64,000 bases of DNA, taken from contig NZ_BSTF01000004.1 of the NCBI RefSeq assembly GCF_030269365.1, positions 124,001 through 188,000 on the forward strand, written 5' to 3'. The translations under genes and the position numbers were made by a program. The notes under the pieces are model-generated. The model made no database searches. It was not told the origin of the DNA and saw only the letters and a list, made by a program, of their open reading frames with translations. This DNA is from Lentzea sp. NBRC 102530. Its GTDB lineage: Bacteria > Actinomycetota > Actinomycetes > Mycobacteriales > Pseudonocardiaceae. Within the stretch, counting starts at the first letter, position 1. Each line of letters begins with the position of its first letter. This document shows, piece after piece, positions 28,902 to 37,406 of the stretch.

Positions 28902-30442
28902 ACGGAGTCCTGGATCGCGGCGCGGACGTCCGCCTCGGGGATCGCGGTGCCGGTGAACCTCACCGCCGCCGCGACCCCCTTGGCGTCGGTGTGCCGCCAG
29001 TCCGTGAAGTCGATGTCCCGCAACGCCTCCAGCACCTCGGGGTCGTCACCGAAGTCCGTCTCGCCCATCGCCTCGCACGCGCCGAGCAGGTGACCGCCCC
29101 GCGCGAACGACAACCGGGTGAGCCGGTTGACGTTCCAGTAGTGGCTCGCGGCCTTCCCGTTGCGGGACAGGTGTTCCAGCACGGCCGCGTTGGAGCCCTG
29201 GTAGTTGTTGTGCTCGACCACCAGCACCCCGCCGTCGACCTCGATCGCGAACGAGTCCCCGTCGAAGTGGCCGACCACGTCGTCCACGTCGAGCCCGGTG
29301 ACGATCGTGACGGTGGCCGCCACCGGGAGTTCCTCCTCGATCCACCGGTACGGCCGATCCGGTCGCGGGAGGGCCGGTGGCAGCGGTTCGCCCCGCAGCG
29401 CGTGCCCGACGCGGTCGGTCGCCTTGTGCACCGCCGGATCCGCCTGCGGCGCCTGCCAGATGGTGAGCTCGTAGCGTTCGCCGTCGTCGTCCCTGCCGCT
29501 CGCGCAGACCCGCGCGCGGAACTCTCCCGGCCACGGCGCGGTGCTGCCGTGCCCGAGCTTCGCGTCGCCGTGGACGGCGGTGTAGCTGATCTCGACGACC
29601 TCGTCCCAGGGCTCCAGGTCCTGCGGCTCCGGCGGCTGCATCACCGTCCGCACCGACACGTCGACCTCGCCCTCCTCGATGCCGGTGCGCACGGCGAACC
29701 CGCTCTCGATCGGGGCGGCGAGGCCGGTGGCGCCGAAGTCCGCCGCCTCTCCCGGTTGCTCGGCGAGCGCGAACTGGTGGTTCGACACGGATGCCTTGGT
29801 GGGCCAGGACATCCCGATGTAGTCGCGGCGGCGCTTCTCCAGCAACGCCTGCGTGTACGCGGCCGGCATCGGCACGTCGGGAATGATCTCCGCGGTCGCG
29901 GCGATGCCGAACCCGACGGCCGCCACCGGGTCCTTCGCGAACGGGGTGCCGACGGCGTTCAGGACCGCCCGCGCGACCACCACGGCCGTGGCGAGGTGGG
30001 CCCGGCCGCGCTGGACGACGATCGCGTCCTCGTCACCGGTGATGCCGCTCTGGTCGGGAACGGCCGCGCGGACGTGCCGGACGACGAGCTCACCGATGCC
30101 CCGGTGCAGGGCCAGCACGAGCCTGGTCGGCGAGGACAGGGCGCTCTGGCCCTCGAAGCTCATGATCCCGAAGGCACCGTTCGGCGGCGTGGTCAGGCCG
30201 GTGACCATGTCGGCGGGCGCGGTCAGGTCCAGCCCCGCGACGGCGAGTTCCAACGCGCCCAGCAGGCGTTCGGCGGGCAGGCTCGGGAACTGCTGCAGGG
30301 CCTGCTGCAGCATCGGCACGGCCCAGCCGTGGTTCTCGGTCCTGCGGGTGGTGTAGCGGCCGATCAGCGCGGCCGGGTCGGCCGGGATCAGGGCCTCGAT
30401 CCGCGGCACGGTGTCTTCGATCAGTTTCCGGAAGTCCCCCAT
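28895..30442 (-). CDS. DUF6461-containing protein of unknown function
   Basis: A 515-aa cytoplasmic-looking protein. The C-terminal third carries the DUF6461 pattern (VTIVTGLDVDDVVGHF, VLVVEHNNYQGSNAAVLEHLSRNGKAASHYWNVN, LTRLSFARGGHLLGACEAM). The N-terminal 330 residues are a separate, unrecognised region with helical repeats and a mixed beta segment (DVSVRTVMQPPEPQDL). DUF6461 usually occurs as a small protein, so the fusion is notable. ATG 30442 was chosen; the frame is open to 30733 but that would run into the promoter region of the divergent hexosaminidase. Confidence 0.65.
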   Translation of the reverse strand: MGDFRKLIEDTVPRIEALIPADPAALIGRYTTRRTENHGWAVPMLQQALQQFPSLPAERLLGALELAVAGLDLTAPADMVTGLTTPPNGAFGIMSFEGQSALSSPTRLVLALHRGIGELVVRHVRAAVPDQSGITGDEDAIVVQRGRAHLATAVVVARAVLNAVGTPFAKDPVAAVGFGIAATAEIIPDVPMPAAYTQALLEKRRRDYIGMSWPTKASVSNHQFALAEQPGEAADFGATGLAAPIESGFAVRTGIEEGEVDVSVRTVMQPPEPQDLEPWDEVVEISYTAVHGDAKLGHGSTAPWPGEFRARVCASGRDDDGERYELTIWQAPQADPAVHKATDRVGHALRGEPLPPALPRPDRPYRWIEEELPVAATVTIVTGLDVDDVVGHFDGDSFAIEVDGGVLVVEHNNYQGSNAAVLEHLSRNGKAASHYWNVNRLTRLSFARGGHLLGACEAMGETDFGDDPEVLEALRDIDFTDWRHTDAKGVAAAVRFTGTAIPEADVRAAIQDSVQ

Positions 30443-30495
30443 CCACGTGATTGTGCCGAACGGGCGGCGCCCGCGGCGTCGGTCTCGAACAAAGA

Positions 30496-30511
30496 ATTGG
30501 CCCAGACCATT
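30496..30511. promoter_or_regulatory. DasR-type (dre-like) operator ahead of the GH20 gene
   Basis: ATTGGCCCAGACCATT matches the DasR responsive element core TGGTCTAGACCA at 10 of 12 positions. It sits 68 bases upstream of the hexosaminidase start, a gene type controlled by DasR in Streptomyces. DasR is a GntR/HutC repressor released by glucosamine-6-phosphate. Confidence 0.6.
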
Positions 30512-30578
30512 GACGGCAAAAGGGATGTTTGAGCACGCTGGGCACAGGGTCGCCGCCCCCGACTCGTGAGGAGGAGTC

Positions 30579-32309
30579 GTGAGAACTCGCGTTCTCGCCG
30601 CGGTCATCGCTGTCACAGCGGCGTTGTCCGTGAGCGCGCAGTCGCAAGCCGCGGAACCACTGAACAGCCTCGTGCCCGTCCCCGTGTCCGTGCAGGCCAA
30701 GAGCGGTGTCACGCACACCCTCACGGCCGGCACGAAGATCTACACAGCTCCGGCCGCGCGGGACGTCGGCACCTTCCTGGCCGGCGTCCTGCGGCCGTCG
30801 ACGGGCTACGCGTTCCCGGTGTCCGACGCGTCCGGCACGCCGGCGGACGGCATCTCGCTGCTGCTCTCGGGCGCGCCGGGCACGGTCGGCCAGCAGGGTT
30901 ACCAGCTCGACGTGGCGGCGAACACCATCGTCCTGCGCGCCAACACCTCGGAGGGCCTGTTCGCCGGTGTGCAGACGCTGCGGCAGCTGTTGCCCGCCAA
31001 GGTGGAGAGCACGACCACGCAGGCCGGTCCGTGGACCGTGCCGGGTGCCACGATCGTCGACCACCCGCGGTTCGCCTACCGCGGCGCGATGCTCGACGTG
31101 GCCCGCCACTTCCACCCCGTCCAGACGGTCAAGCGCTACATCGACCAGCTCGCCCTGTACAAGATCAACTACTTCCACCTCCACCTGAGCGACGACCAGG
31201 GCTGGCGGATCGTCATCGACAGCTGGCCGCGGCTCGCCACGTACGGCGGCAGCACGCAGGTCGGCGGCGGCCCCGGCGGTTACTACACCAAGGCGCAGTA
31301 CAGCGAGATCGTGCAGTACGCGGCCTCGCGCAAGATCACGGTGATCCCCGAGATCGACCTGCCCGGGCACACCAACGCCGCGCTGGCGTCGTACGCGGAG
31401 CTCAACTGCAACGGCCAGGCCCCGCCGCTGCGCACGGACATCGAGGTCGGCTACTCCTCGCTGTGCGTGAACAAGGAGATCACCTACCAGTTCGTGGACG
31501 ACGTGATCCGCGAGATCGCGGCGCTCACCCCCGGCCCGTACTTCCACATCGGCGGCGACGAGGCGCACTCCACGCCTGACGCGGACTACCAGACGTTCAT
31601 GGACCGCACGCTGCCGATCGTCAAGAAGTACGGCAAGACCGCGCTCGGCTGGCACGAGTTCGTGAAGACGACGACCGACACCGCCACGATGCCGCAGTAC
31701 TGGGGCACCTCGACGTCCAACGCCGTGGTGCAGGCAGCGGCCGCGCGGGGCCACAAGGTCATCATGTCGCCCGCGAACAAGGCGTACCTGGACATGAAGT
31801 ACAACTCCAGCACGCCGCTCGGCCTGTCCTGGGCCGGTCTGATCGAGGTCCAGACCGCGTACGACTGGAACCCCGGCACGCACGTGAGCGGGGTGCCCGA
31901 GTCCGCCGTCCACGGCGTCGAGGCTCCACTGTGGAGCGAGACGCTGGTGACGGCGAAGGACATCGAGTTCATGGCGTTCCCGAGGCTCGGCGCGATCGCC
32001 GAACTGGGCTGGTCGCCGTGGTCGACGCACAACTGGGACCAGTTCAAGGTCAGGCTCGGTGCCCAGGGGCCGCGCTGGACCGCGATGGGCATCAACTTCT
32101 ACAAGTCCACGCAGGTCCCGTGGGACACCGGCGGCGGCCCCGGCCCCGGCCCGTGCACCCAGCCCGCGTGGGAGCGCGACAAGGTCTACACCGGCGGCAA
32201 CGTCGTGTCGCACAACGGCAAGAAGTGGACCGCGCAGTGGTGGACGCGGGGCGAGGAGCCCGGCACCACCGGTCAGTGGGGCGTCTGGCGTGACGGCGGC
32301 GCCTGCTGA
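30579..32309 (+). CDS. secreted beta-N-acetylhexosaminidase (GH20) with chitin-binding domain
   Basis: A 576-aa exported enzyme: signal peptide (VLAAVIAVTAALSVSAQSQAA), GH20 N-terminal alpha/beta domain to about residue 160, then the TIM barrel with catalytic pair Asp327-Glu328 in HIGGDEAHST. After a Gly/Pro linker (GGGPGPGP) comes a CBM5/12-type domain (about residues 526-576) rich in exposed Trp. It releases N-acetylglucosamine from chitin oligomers outside the cell. GTG 30579 follows GAGGAGG. A dre-like box upstream points to control by a DasR-type repressor. Confidence 0.93.
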   Translation: MRTRVLAAVIAVTAALSVSAQSQAAEPLNSLVPVPVSVQAKSGVTHTLTAGTKIYTAPAARDVGTFLAGVLRPSTGYAFPVSDASGTPADGISLLLSGAPGTVGQQGYQLDVAANTIVLRANTSEGLFAGVQTLRQLLPAKVESTTTQAGPWTVPGATIVDHPRFAYRGAMLDVARHFHPVQTVKRYIDQLALYKINYFHLHLSDDQGWRIVIDSWPRLATYGGSTQVGGGPGGYYTKAQYSEIVQYAASRKITVIPEIDLPGHTNAALASYAELNCNGQAPPLRTDIEVGYSSLCVNKEITYQFVDDVIREIAALTPGPYFHIGGDEAHSTPDADYQTFMDRTLPIVKKYGKTALGWHEFVKTTTDTATMPQYWGTSTSNAVVQAAAARGHKVIMSPANKAYLDMKYNSSTPLGLSWAGLIEVQTAYDWNPGTHVSGVPESAVHGVEAPLWSETLVTAKDIEFMAFPRLGAIAELGWSPWSTHNWDQFKVRLGAQGPRWTAMGINFYKSTQVPWDTGGGPGPGPCTQPAWERDKVYTGGNVVSHNGKKWTAQWWTRGEEPGTTGQWGVWRDGGAC

Positions 32310-32321
32310 TCTCCGCACGAT

Positions 32322-32350
32322 CCGGTGCGGGTGAACTCCGCCCGCACCGG
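32322..32350 (+). terminator. intrinsic hairpin after the GH20 gene
   Basis: Perfect 10-base arms CCGGTGCGGG (32322-32331) and CCCGCACCGG (32341-32350) with a 9-base loop begin 12 bases after the hexosaminidase stop. There is no T run, as is common for actinobacterial terminators. The hairpin covers the upstream GTG candidates of the next gene, so the kinase start is more likely at 32364. Confidence 0.65.
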
Positions 32351-32363
32351 GTACCAGTACGTC

Positions 32364-33269
32364 GTGGATGCCCGAGTTGCCGTATTTGCCCCGTCCCCTC
32401 AACTGACCGTCACCGTCGAGGACCTCGACGGTGAGCCGGACGTGCACCTGCACGCCGGCGGCCAGGGTTTCTGGCAGTCCAGGATGATCGCCGCCCTCGG
32501 CGTCGAGGCCGTCGTGTGCGCGACGTTCGGCGGTGAGACAGGCCGTGTGCTGCACACGCTCCTGGAAGGCGAGCACGTCGAGCTGAAGTCACGTCTGGTC
32601 GCCGCGCGCAACGGCGCCTACGTGCACGACCGGCGCGACGGCAGCCGCTCCGAGATGGTCGAGATGCTGCCCGACGCGTTGTCCCGGCACGAACTGGACG
32701 ACGTCTACGAACTCGCCCTGGTGGAGGGCATGCGCGCCGGGACCGCCGTGCTGAGCGGGCCTTCCGACGACCGCGTGCTGCCCCACGAGACGTACTTCCG
32801 CCTCACCTCCGACCTGACCTCCAACGGCTGCCGCGTGATCGTCGACCTGGCCGGTGACCGGCTGGCCGAGGCCGTGCGCGGCGGCCCGCACGTCGTCAAG
32901 GTCTCGCACGAGGAGTTGGGGGAGGAGGACCTGGCCAAGTTGATCGAGAAGGCTCGCGAGATCGCTTCTTCGTGCGTGCACGGCGTCGTGGTGTCGCGTG
33001 CCGACGATCCGGCGTTGGCGCTGCTCGAAGACCGGTTGTACCTCGTGCGGATGCCGAAGCTGGAGCCCGTCGACACGCGCGGCGCCGGAGACTCGATGAC
33101 CGCGGGGATTTCGGCGGGCCTCGCGCTGGGTATGTCGTTGACGGACGCGGTGAAGCTCGGCGCGGCCGCCGGAGCGGTGAACGTGACGAGGCACGGCCTG
33201 GGCAGCGGCAGCGGTGACGCCGTGCGCGAACTCAGCCGCCGCGTGGAACTGGAGCCGATCGAGGAATGA
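32364..33269 (+). CDS. PfkB-family sugar kinase (1-phosphofructokinase-like)
   Basis: About 301 aa. An N-terminal FAPSPQLTVTVEDL region and a GGQGFWQSRMIAALG sugar-binding segment precede the C-terminal PfkB signature DTRGAGDSMTAGISAG, whose Asp is the catalytic base. The layout is closest to 1-phosphofructokinase or tagatose-6-phosphate kinase members. I put the start at GTG 32364 because the frame's earlier GTGs (32325, 32331) lie inside a perfect hairpin; no strong Shine-Dalgarno supports either. SurE follows after four bases. Confidence 0.75.
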   Translation: MDARVAVFAPSPQLTVTVEDLDGEPDVHLHAGGQGFWQSRMIAALGVEAVVCATFGGETGRVLHTLLEGEHVELKSRLVAARNGAYVHDRRDGSRSEMVEMLPDALSRHELDDVYELALVEGMRAGTAVLSGPSDDRVLPHETYFRLTSDLTSNGCRVIVDLAGDRLAEAVRGGPHVVKVSHEELGEEDLAKLIEKAREIASSCVHGVVVSRADDPALALLEDRLYLVRMPKLEPVDTRGAGDSMTAGISAGLALGMSLTDAVKLGAAAGAVNVTRHGLGSGSGDAVRELSRRVELEPIEE

Positions 33270-33273
33270 GCGG

Positions 33274-34029
33274 ATGCGCGCGCTGATCACGAACGACGAC
33301 GGAATCGACTCTCCCGGCCTCTGGGCCCTCGCCTCGGCCGCGCTCGAGTCCGGCCTGGACGTGGTGGTCGCGGCCCCCACGTCCCAGGCCAGCGGCACCA
33401 GCGCGTCGGTGGCTGCGCTGGGCGACGACGGCCGCGTGGTCAGCGAGCGCCGAACGTCGCCGCACCTCGACGTCGAGGCGTACGCGGTGGCGGCCCATCC
33501 CGGCCTGATCTCGCTCATCGCGTGCCGGGGCGGTTTCGGCGGCAAGCCCGACGTGGTGTTGTCGGGCATCAACCTGGGCGCGAACGTGGGGCGCGCGATC
33601 GTGCACTCCGGCACCGTCGGCGCCGCCCTCACCGCGCACCTGAACGACGTGACGGCGATGGCCGTGTCCCTCGACGTGGGGCTGGACGCGCCCGAACCGT
33701 TGTGGGACAAGGCGGGCGAGGTGGTGCGCGTGGTGCTGCCGGCGTTGCTGGAGATGCCCGCGGCCACCGTGCTGTCGGTGAACGTGCCGAACGTGGCCGA
33801 GGTGCGCGGACTGCGCTGGGCCGAACTGGCCCGCTTCGGCGCCGTGCAGAGCAGGGTGGACGACGTCGGCGACGGCGAGGTCGAACTGGTGCACGTCTAC
33901 TCGGAACAGTCGCTGGTGCCCGGAACGGACACCGCGTTGCTGGCGGAGGGGTACGCGACGCTGACGGCGTTGCGTTCGGTGGACCGCGACGTCAGCGCGG
34001 AGCGCGCTTTGCCGGCCTGGCCAGCGTGA
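33274..34029 (+). CDS. surE: 5'/3'-nucleotidase SurE family
   Basis: A 251-aa metal-dependent nucleoside monophosphatase. The SurE signatures are present: MRALITNDDGIDSPGL at the N-terminus (metal ligands Asp-Asp), then SGINLGANVGRAIVHSGTVGAAL with the Asn ligand. Four bases separate it from the PfkB kinase, so they form an operon. Its 3' end overlaps the convergent membrane-protein gene by 38 bases. Confidence 0.88.
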   Translation: MRALITNDDGIDSPGLWALASAALESGLDVVVAAPTSQASGTSASVAALGDDGRVVSERRTSPHLDVEAYAVAAHPGLISLIACRGGFGGKPDVVLSGINLGANVGRAIVHSGTVGAALTAHLNDVTAMAVSLDVGLDAPEPLWDKAGEVVRVVLPALLEMPAATVLSVNVPNVAEVRGLRWAELARFGAVQSRVDDVGDGEVELVHVYSEQSLVPGTDTALLAEGYATLTALRSVDRDVSAERALPAWPA

Positions 34030-34321
34030 TGACGAGCCCGATCAACGCCGTGCGGACCTCGAGGAAGCTCTCGGTCGTCACGTCGTTGAGCGAGAACGCC
34101 AACATGCCGAAGCCGAGCAGCAGAAGAAGTCCGTACATGCGCGCGAGATCGTGCCGCCACGCCATCGCGATGCCCAGCGCACCGACGCCGACCTGGATCA
34201 CGTGGTAGTTGGGGTCCAAACCGAACACGTCGAACCAGCCCAGCGCGAACTGCAGCACGCCCGCGGTGAGGGTGAGCGCCTGTGGCCTCGTGAACTCGAA
34301 CTGATCGCTCAACAAGGCCAT
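33992..34321 (-). CDS. small membrane protein (DUF4383-like)
   Basis: A 109-aa protein with four hydrophobic segments (ALTLTAGVLQFALGWFDVF, YHVIQVGVGALGIAMAW, MYGLLLLLGFGMLAFS, RTALIGLVITLA). The layout resembles DUF4383 proteins, but the assignment is tentative. It is third in an operon after the MarR and DUF5313 genes. Confidence 0.6.
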   Translation of the reverse strand: MALLSDQFEFTRPQALTLTAGVLQFALGWFDVFGLDPNYHVIQVGVGALGIAMAWRHDLARMYGLLLLLGFGMLAFSLNDVTTESFLEVRTALIGLVITLARPAKRAPR

Positions 34322-34327
34322 GGGTCT

Positions 34328-34729
34328 CTACCCTTCGGATCGCCGCCAGACCGCGTCGTAGTTCGCCTGTCGAACGCTGTCCTTGGCGGCGTTGCGCTCC
34401 CGGCGTCCCTGAGTCGCCGAACCTCTGGGGTACCCGTACTTCGTCAGCCGGTAGTCCACACTTTCAGGTGCATACGACAAGGCGAAGTACAGTCCTACAA
34501 CGAAACCGAGCGCACCGCACGCAATTGCCAGCGGCCACGGCGAGTCGAGCCCGAACACGAGCGCCAGCGTGATGGCCGTCGTGAGCGGTGTGACCTGCAC
34601 CAGACTGCGGACGGTGAACCGCAGCAGCCACTTCGGACCGGTCACGTCGTCGTACACGAACTCCCGGTACTGCTGCGGCAACCGCCCGCCCGCGTAGTAC
34701 CAGACCTTGAGCGCGAGGTTGGGCGTCAT
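34328..34729 (-). CDS. DUF5313 membrane protein
   Basis: A 133-aa protein. The start LKVWYYAGGRLPQQYREFVYDDVTGPKWLLRFTVRSLVQV is the DUF5313 pattern, followed by two membrane helices and a basic tail. Its ATG at 34729 overlaps the MarR stop by 4 bases. DUF5313 proteins have no known function; the coupled MarR gene makes them a likely regulatory target. Confidence 0.75.
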   Translation of the reverse strand: MTPNLALKVWYYAGGRLPQQYREFVYDDVTGPKWLLRFTVRSLVQVTPLTTAITLALVFGLDSPWPLAIACGALGFVVGLYFALSYAPESVDYRLTKYGYPRGSATQGRRERNAAKDSVRQANYDAVWRRSEG

Positions 34730-35175
34730 CGGGTCGCCTTCGCGATCACCTTGTGCAGCACCTGGTTCAGCTGCGCGAGCTCTTCGAACGTCATGTCGAG
34801 CTGCTCCACGACCTTGAAGGGAATCTTGAGCGCCTCGTTCCGCAGTTCCTGACCGATCTCGGTCAGGGTGAGGGCGAGTGCGCGTTCGTCCGTCCTGTCC
34901 CGTTGCCGCTCGACGTACCCGATCGCCTCCAGTCGCTTGAGCAGCGGGCTGAGCGTGCCGGGGTCGAGCTGCAACGCACCGCTCAGGTCCTTGACCGTCC
35001 GCGGCGACCGCTCCCAGAGCGCCAGCATCACCAGGTACTGGGGATGCGTGAGGTTCAGCGGCTCCAGGATCGGCCGGTACACGGCGATCACCGTCCGGCT
35101 GGCCACGGCCAGCGCGAAGCAGACCTGCCGCTCGAGCTCGAGCGGGTTCTCCGGGATGCTTGGTGTACTAATCAT
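34726..35175 (-). CDS. MarR-family transcriptional regulator
   Basis: About 149 aa. The winged-helix core is clear: LTHPQYLVMLALWERSPRTVKDLSGALQLDPGTLSPLLKRLEAIGYVERQRDRTDERALALTLTEIG. The layout and the LDPGTLSPLLKRLE recognition helix resemble OhrR-type MarR proteins, but the single N-terminal Cys is in VCFALAVA rather than the strict OhrR context. ATG 35175 is preferred; an in-frame GTG lies at 35187. It heads an operon with DUF5313 and a small membrane protein. Direct repeats over the start may be its own binding sites. Confidence 0.82.
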   Translation of the reverse strand: MISTPSIPENPLELERQVCFALAVASRTVIAVYRPILEPLNLTHPQYLVMLALWERSPRTVKDLSGALQLDPGTLSPLLKRLEAIGYVERQRDRTDERALALTLTEIGQELRNEALKIPFKVVEQLDMTFEELAQLNQVLHKVIAKATR

Positions 35176-35183
35176 TGGTGTAC
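35160..35183. promoter_or_regulatory. direct repeats over the MarR start
   Basis: Two copies of TTGGTGTAC (35160-35168 and 35175-35183) are spaced 15 bases start to start and overlap the first codons of the MarR gene. This is compatible with autoregulation, though MarR sites are more often inverted repeats. Confidence 0.35.
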
Positions 35184-35247
35184 ACACTAACTCGCGGGCA
35201 GGCTGAAGACCAGGAGGTGTGGTGCAGGAGACGTCAGGGGCGGGCGA

Positions 35248-36072
35248 CTACTCGAGGGCTTCCGCCAGCACCTCGGCCGTCACCGCGGCGCCTGACCTGG
35301 TCATCACGGTGCCGCCGTGGTCGACCTCGTTGATCAGCACCGGTTCGCGCAGGACCGGGAGCGCGGCCCGGAACCCGGCGGCCTGCTCGGCGGTGTAGGC
35401 GGGCGGGGTGTCCGGGCCGGTGCTCCACTCGGCGTGCACGAACCACGTCGGCACGGTCAGCTCCTGCCAGCGCGAGGTGCCGAAGATGACGTCCTTCGCG
35501 TCGGCCACCAACGTCTCGGCCGGGAGCCTGAGGTGGCCGTCCTCGGTGAGGTCGTGGGCGAAGTACTCGCGGAGGAACGGGTCGGTGGCATCGATCAACG
35601 GGTTCAGCGCCGCCTGGACGGTGAGGTACTCCTCGGCCGTCCACGTGCGTTCGCGGGCCGCCACTTGTGGAGCGAAGGCCGCTTCCAGGAGTTCTGGGGT
35701 CATGTGCGCGTGTGCCGCCATCGGGAGGCCGCCGTCCACGAGCACGAGCGCGCGCACTCGGTCCGGAAAGCGCACGGCGAGGTCCACGGCCACGTAACCA
35801 CCCATGGACATGCCGATCACGGTCGCCGCGGGGAGTTCCAGCGCGTCCAGCACGCGGATCATGTCGTCGGCGTGCTGCGCGATGCCGGCGCCGGGAACGG
35901 TGTGGCTGTCGCCGCGCCCGCGCAGGTCGGGGGTGACGAGCGAGAAGCCGTGAGCGGCCACCCGGTTCCACAGCTTGCGGCTGCCGCTCACGCCGTGGAC
36001 CGCGAGCACCGGAGTGGTGTCGCCGTCGTGGATCTCCACGGCCAGGTCTCCGCCGTCCACCGCTACTCGCAT
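35248..36072 (-). CDS. alpha/beta fold hydrolase
   Basis: A 274-aa soluble hydrolase: VLAVHGVSGSRKLWN oxyanion loop, nucleophile elbow GMSMGG (Ser), and a late EVDHGGTV region with the catalytic His. ATG 36072 follows AAGGAGG. It lies 11 bases after the FAD oxidase and is the last gene of the TetR operon. Probable esterase or C-C hydrolase; substrate unknown. Confidence 0.85.
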   Translation of the reverse strand: MRVAVDGGDLAVEIHDGDTTPVLAVHGVSGSRKLWNRVAAHGFSLVTPDLRGRGDSHTVPGAGIAQHADDMIRVLDALELPAATVIGMSMGGYVAVDLAVRFPDRVRALVLVDGGLPMAAHAHMTPELLEAAFAPQVAARERTWTAEEYLTVQAALNPLIDATDPFLREYFAHDLTEDGHLRLPAETLVADAKDVIFGTSRWQELTVPTWFVHAEWSTGPDTPPAYTAEQAAGFRAALPVLREPVLINEVDHGGTVMTRSGAAVTAEVLAEALE

Positions 36073-36083
36073 GACTGCCTCCT

Positions 36084-37406
36084 TCAGGCCTTGCCCGGGT
36101 TGAAGAGGTTCAGGGGGTCGAAGGTCTGCTTGACCGCCCGGTGCAGCGCGTGCGCGTCCGGGCCCAGTTCGCGGACCATGCCGTCGCGCTTGAGCAGGCC
36201 CACGCCGTGCTCGCCGGTGACCGTGCCGCCGAGGGCCAGCGCCTCGGTGATGATGTCCTCGAACGCCGCCTGGGCGGCTCGCCGGGCGTTGTCGTCGCCG
36301 GGCGGGGTGATCAGCAACGGGTGCAGGTTGCCGTCGCCGGCGTGCGCGATGGTGGCGATCCGGACGTCGTGCCGGGCGCCGATCTCCTCGATCCGGCCGA
36401 GCATGGCGGGGATCGCGGAGCGCGGGACGCACACGTCCTCGGTCAGCAGCGGACCGAGGCGTTCCAGTGCCGGGTAGGTGAGGCGGCGGGCGGCGAAGAG
36501 GGCTTCGGCCTCGGCCGAGTCGGTCGACCGTTCCGTCCAGGCCGCGCCCGCGTCGGTGAAGGCCGCCTCCAGGCCGTCGGCGTCGTCCGCGGTCTCGGCT
36601 TTCGCGAGCAGCATGGCTTCGGTGTCCGGTTCGATGCCGAGGTGCTTCCAGTCCTCCACGGCCTGCAGGCACGCGCGGTCGATCAGTTCCAGGGCGGCGG
36701 GTTGCAGGCCCCGGGCGGTGCTGAGCGCGACGGCCCGGCCCGCGGCGACGAGGCTGTCGAAGGAGCCGACGACGGTCGCGGGCGGGCGTGGGGCCGGGCG
36801 GAGGCGGACGGTGACCTCGGTGATGACGCCCAGCGTGCCCTCGGAGCCGACGAGCAGGCTCGTCAGGTCGTAGCCCGCGACGCCCTTGGTGGTGCGCCGG
36901 CCCAGCCGCACCGCCGTGCCGTACGGGACGGGGCCGCCCAGCACCGCTTCGAGGCCCAGGACGTAGTCGCGCGTCACGCCGTACTTGAGGCAGCAGAGGC
37001 CGCCCGCGTTCGTGGCGACGTTGCCGCCGATGGTCGACCACGGCGAGCTCGCCGGGTCCGGTGGATACCACAGTCCTTGCGCGGCAACGGCTTTCTTGAG
37101 GTCGTCGTTCACGACGCCCGGTTGCACGACGGCGAGCAGGTCGTCCCGGTCGATCTCGACGATCCCGGTCATCCGGCTCAGGTCGAGGACCAGGCAGCCG
37201 TCGACGGCGTTGGCGCCACCGGACAGCCCGGTGCCCGCACCGCGCGGCACGATCGGGATGTCGTGGGCGGCACAGTGCCGCACCGCCTCCTGGACGTCCT
37301 CGGTGGACTCGGGCCGGAACGCCGCGTGCGGGGTGCCCGCCGGCGCCCACTCGGCCTCGTCGTGGCTGAGGTTCGCCAGCGTGTTCGGGTCGGTGATCAG
37401 CTTCAT
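36084..37406 (-). CDS. FAD-linked oxidase (GlcD/D-lactate dehydrogenase type)
   Basis: A 440-aa flavoprotein of the VAO/GlcD group. The FAD-binding PCMH domain is seen in IVPRGAGTGLSGGANAVDG and TIGGNVATNAGGLCCLKYGVTRDYVLGLE; the C-terminal FAD-oxidase domain holds HAGDGNLHPLLI and ends in the usual FDPLNLFNPGK. Such enzymes oxidise 2-hydroxyacids such as glycolate or D-lactate. The ATG at 37406 overlaps the TetR stop by 4 bases (ATGA). No GlcE or GlcF partner is present, so it is probably a single-subunit enzyme. Confidence 0.9.
   Translation of the reverse strand: MKLITDPNTLANLSHDEAEWAPAGTPHAAFRPESTEDVQEAVRHCAAHDIPIVPRGAGTGLSGGANAVDGCLVLDLSRMTGIVEIDRDDLLAVVQPGVVNDDLKKAVAAQGLWYPPDPASSPWSTIGGNVATNAGGLCCLKYGVTRDYVLGLEAVLGGPVPYGTAVRLGRRTTKGVAGYDLTSLLVGSEGTLGVITEVTVRLRPAPRPPATVVGSFDSLVAAGRAVALSTARGLQPAALELIDRACLQAVEDWKHLGIEPDTEAMLLAKAETADDADGLEAAFTDAGAAWTERSTDSAEAEALFAARRLTYPALERLGPLLTEDVCVPRSAIPAMLGRIEEIGARHDVRIATIAHAGDGNLHPLLITPPGDDNARRAAQAAFEDIITEALALGGTVTGEHGVGLLKRDGMVRELGPDAHALHRAVKQTFDPLNLFNPGKA

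Noticed and set aside
30090-32576. 828-residue minus-strand frame over the hexosaminidase
   Set aside because: Shadow of the GH20 reading frame with biased composition and no motif.
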